Source of the DNA: Strix aluco
Lineage: Eukaryota; Chordata; Aves; Strigiformes; Strigidae
Assembly (NCBI RefSeq): GCF_031877795.1
Contig: NC_133943.1
Coordinates: forward strand, 7,929,001 to 7,993,000
DNA: 64,000 nucleotides
Reading direction: 5' to 3'
Numbering within the stretch: the first letter of the stretch is position 1; each line of letters begins with the position of its first letter. Below, piece after piece: positions 62,205 through 64,000 of the stretch. The position numbers and the translations under genes are program-made. A model generated the notes under the pieces. The model saw only the letters and a program-made list of their open reading frames with translations. It had not been told where the DNA came from and did no database searches.

Positions 62205-63062
62205 GTATGTAAGATTACTATAAAAATGTTTTAATACAGATTGTAATTTAGTTTGATTTCATTTGGTAGGCTGAGTGCAGAACAGCATGTTCAACTTCAG
62301 GGTCAAGATGATGTCCTTGATATGATGCAACAGTTCTTGTGTGTTAATTCCAGCGAAATCCTTTTTTCCCCAACTCCACAATAACCATTTTGAGATGAAA
62401 ATATATTGGTAACATCTTGGTATTTTTAGGATAGGTGCAGTATTGATTTTTAAAAAACTTAACAAAAAATGCATGCCTGTACCTCTCCCAAAAATGGGAG
62501 TTCCAGAAAGGAAGAGGGATTAAAAAAGTGTTCTAGATTATAATGTCCATGCAAGTTTTAGTCCGTAGTTCTTGGTTTTGTCTTGCATTGCATAAAAGGG
62601 CCCATTTTGAACATCACAGCTTTATACTAGTCTGTCTGCAAGGGGTCTACCTCCTCTGTGCAAGAGCTCAGGTTGTTAAATATACATATCCATCTGTGCT
62701 GAAAAAAGCAACAGTGATGAGGTATTCAAACCATATGTATTCTTCCTGCAGTGAAACAAAAATCATTCTGTAGATCTCCACAGTGTTGCCATAGCCCCTT
62801 CATCTGTTTCTGATGTTAGAAGGAAGACTTTTAACTTCTCCAGTTTGCACAGCTGAGTGGTTTGTAGCAAAACTACTTATCAAATAAAATTGTTAGGCTG
62901 ACATGGTTGACCCAGTGCTAAATATGACATAGAGCACAAAACTAATGAAGGCATTTTCAAAGGGCTACAAGATGACTATTCTTTTGATATACGGATTAGT
63001 TTCTGGCCAGTTAAGCACCAATTAGTAGTAATGACGCATGTTTACTTTCTGTCTATCCATAG
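62205..63062 (+). other. GALNT10: GALNT10 intron 2 (858 bp)
   Basis: A GTATGT donor and a TTTACTTTCTGTCTATCCATAG acceptor region (pyrimidine-rich, then ATAG) bound an A+T-rich intron of phase 1. No repeat, RNA gene or internal exon is visible. Confidence 0.9.
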
Positions 63063-63201
63063 GAAATGGAGAACAGGGAAAACCTTACCCAATGACTGAT
63101 GCAGAGCGTGTGGACCAGGCATACAGGGAAAACGGCTTTAATATCTTTGTGAGTGATAAAATTTCTCTGAATCGTTCCCTTCCAGACATCAGACATCCAA
63201 A
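63063..63201 (+). CDS. GALNT10: GALNT10 coding exon 3 (residues 96-141, partial next codon)
   Basis: Two bases complete Gly96, followed by [20 protein letters not shown] and [20 protein letters not shown] and then DIRHP. The last two bases (AA) begin the next codon, expected to be Asn. This is the conserved region just before the GT-A catalytic domain of GalNAc-transferases; the FN.(.)SD.IS..R..PD.R pattern is shared across the family. Asn132 in NRS is an N-glycosylation sequon in the lumen. The donor is GTGAGT. The catalytic DxH and the ricin-type lectin domain are encoded by exons outside the window. Confidence 0.96.
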
Positions 63202-64000
63202 GTGAGTATATAGTTTGCGTTTCTACAAGTGAAAGTTTGCAAGCCCTCAATTACCACATCTGCAGGAGTGTGCTCTTTTTTATTATGGATTCTCATACCC
63301 TTGTACATCAAATACAGTCCTTTCACAGCTGGATCCTGCTGTCTCCTTAATAAAGAACAGTGTAGAGTAATTGCAGCAGGAAATAGAGGAGACCAAATCT
63401 GGGGAAAAAAAATCCCCTTTTGATTCCAAAAGACTTAAAATTACCAAAAATTTGCAGCCCTGTGCAGAAGAGATCTTGAACTTAACCCAGAGGTGGCTAC
63501 TTCCTTCACCTCTCACAACATGACAGTTCAGTCCCTGAGCCCACTGCCATAGCCAGCAGCTTTTAGCAACTAATAAGGTGGAGCTATTTCTTTCTGTAGA
63601 GGAAGCTGATGTAAATGTCCAACTTGGTTGACAAGTGCCCTAAGTGTAGTCAGGTGATGACTTTGTCACTAAACACTCTGTCCAGTTTTTATGTTGGCCA
63701 CTAGCTGGAAATGACCATGAAATGCTCAGAAGCAGAACAAGATTTGAGTAGCTCCACTCAACTATGTGTGAAGAGTTTTATCAGAAATCCTTCTGACTTG
63801 TCGATTAGTTTCTTAGACATCTTCCTCCTAAAAACCTCATCAAGGTTTCCTTAGGGTGATGTCAAACTGGATTTTGTGCAAGCCAGGAGGAGTTTTTCGT
63901 TTACAAAAGTGCTTCAGTTTGTATAAACAAGGGTTAAGTCTGAAGCTGAGAGGTTTTTAAATGCTGTTTGTGTGGTTCTTAATCTGAAAGCATTGTTAGA
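63202..64000 (+). other. GALNT10: GALNT10 intron 3, 5' part
   Basis: Begins with GTGAGT and continues to the window edge. A+T-rich with no further exon recognised. The next GALNT10 exon, which should start by completing Asn142, was not found before 64000. Confidence 0.85.

Overview
The window is vertebrate nuclear DNA, most likely from a bird. It contains one gene I can identify with confidence: the 5' end of GALNT10, a polypeptide N-acetylgalactosaminyltransferase, on the + strand. The bird assignment rests on three things. The three coding exons match vertebrate GALNT10 closely but not identically (compared from memory of the human protein). There are no mammalian-type SINEs or LINEs. The DNA is lean and repeat-poor, with a GC-richer flank. 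I saw no clear CR1 element, so a crocodilian or turtle cannot be excluded.

Layout: 1-19190 is 5' flank with no exon I can support. It is moderately GC-rich, with several A+T-rich, transcription-factor-site-dense patches that look like conserved non-coding elements (about 2640-2765, 5780-6390 and 18050-18660). 19190-20530 is a CpG island with a TATA-less promoter: GC boxes, an ETS site and a thrice-repeated 11-bp motif. Coding exon 1 is 20028-20210. Intron 1 (20211-62101, about 41.9 kb) is visibly more A+T-rich, with an excess of T and G on the sense strand, several inverted or tandem repeats and a few small GC-rich islets. Coding exons 2 (62102-62204) and 3 (63063-63201) lie near the right edge, separated by an 858-bp intron. 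Intron 3 runs out of the window.

The three exons join in frame (phases 0, 1, 0+2) and encode the first 141 complete residues: a short basic cytoplasmic tail, one signal-anchor membrane segment, a Gly/Ala-rich stem and the start of the luminal region before the GT-A catalytic domain. The catalytic and lectin domains lie beyond the window. The protein is a Golgi type II membrane enzyme that adds GalNAc to Ser/Thr in mucin-type O-glycosylation.

I found no undescribed biological system. The observations most worth a second look are the triplicated promoter motif, a chain of mutually exclusive hairpins in intron 1, a perfect 20-bp A+T-rich palindrome, and a possible orphan first exon near position 573. 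All compositional statements are by eye.
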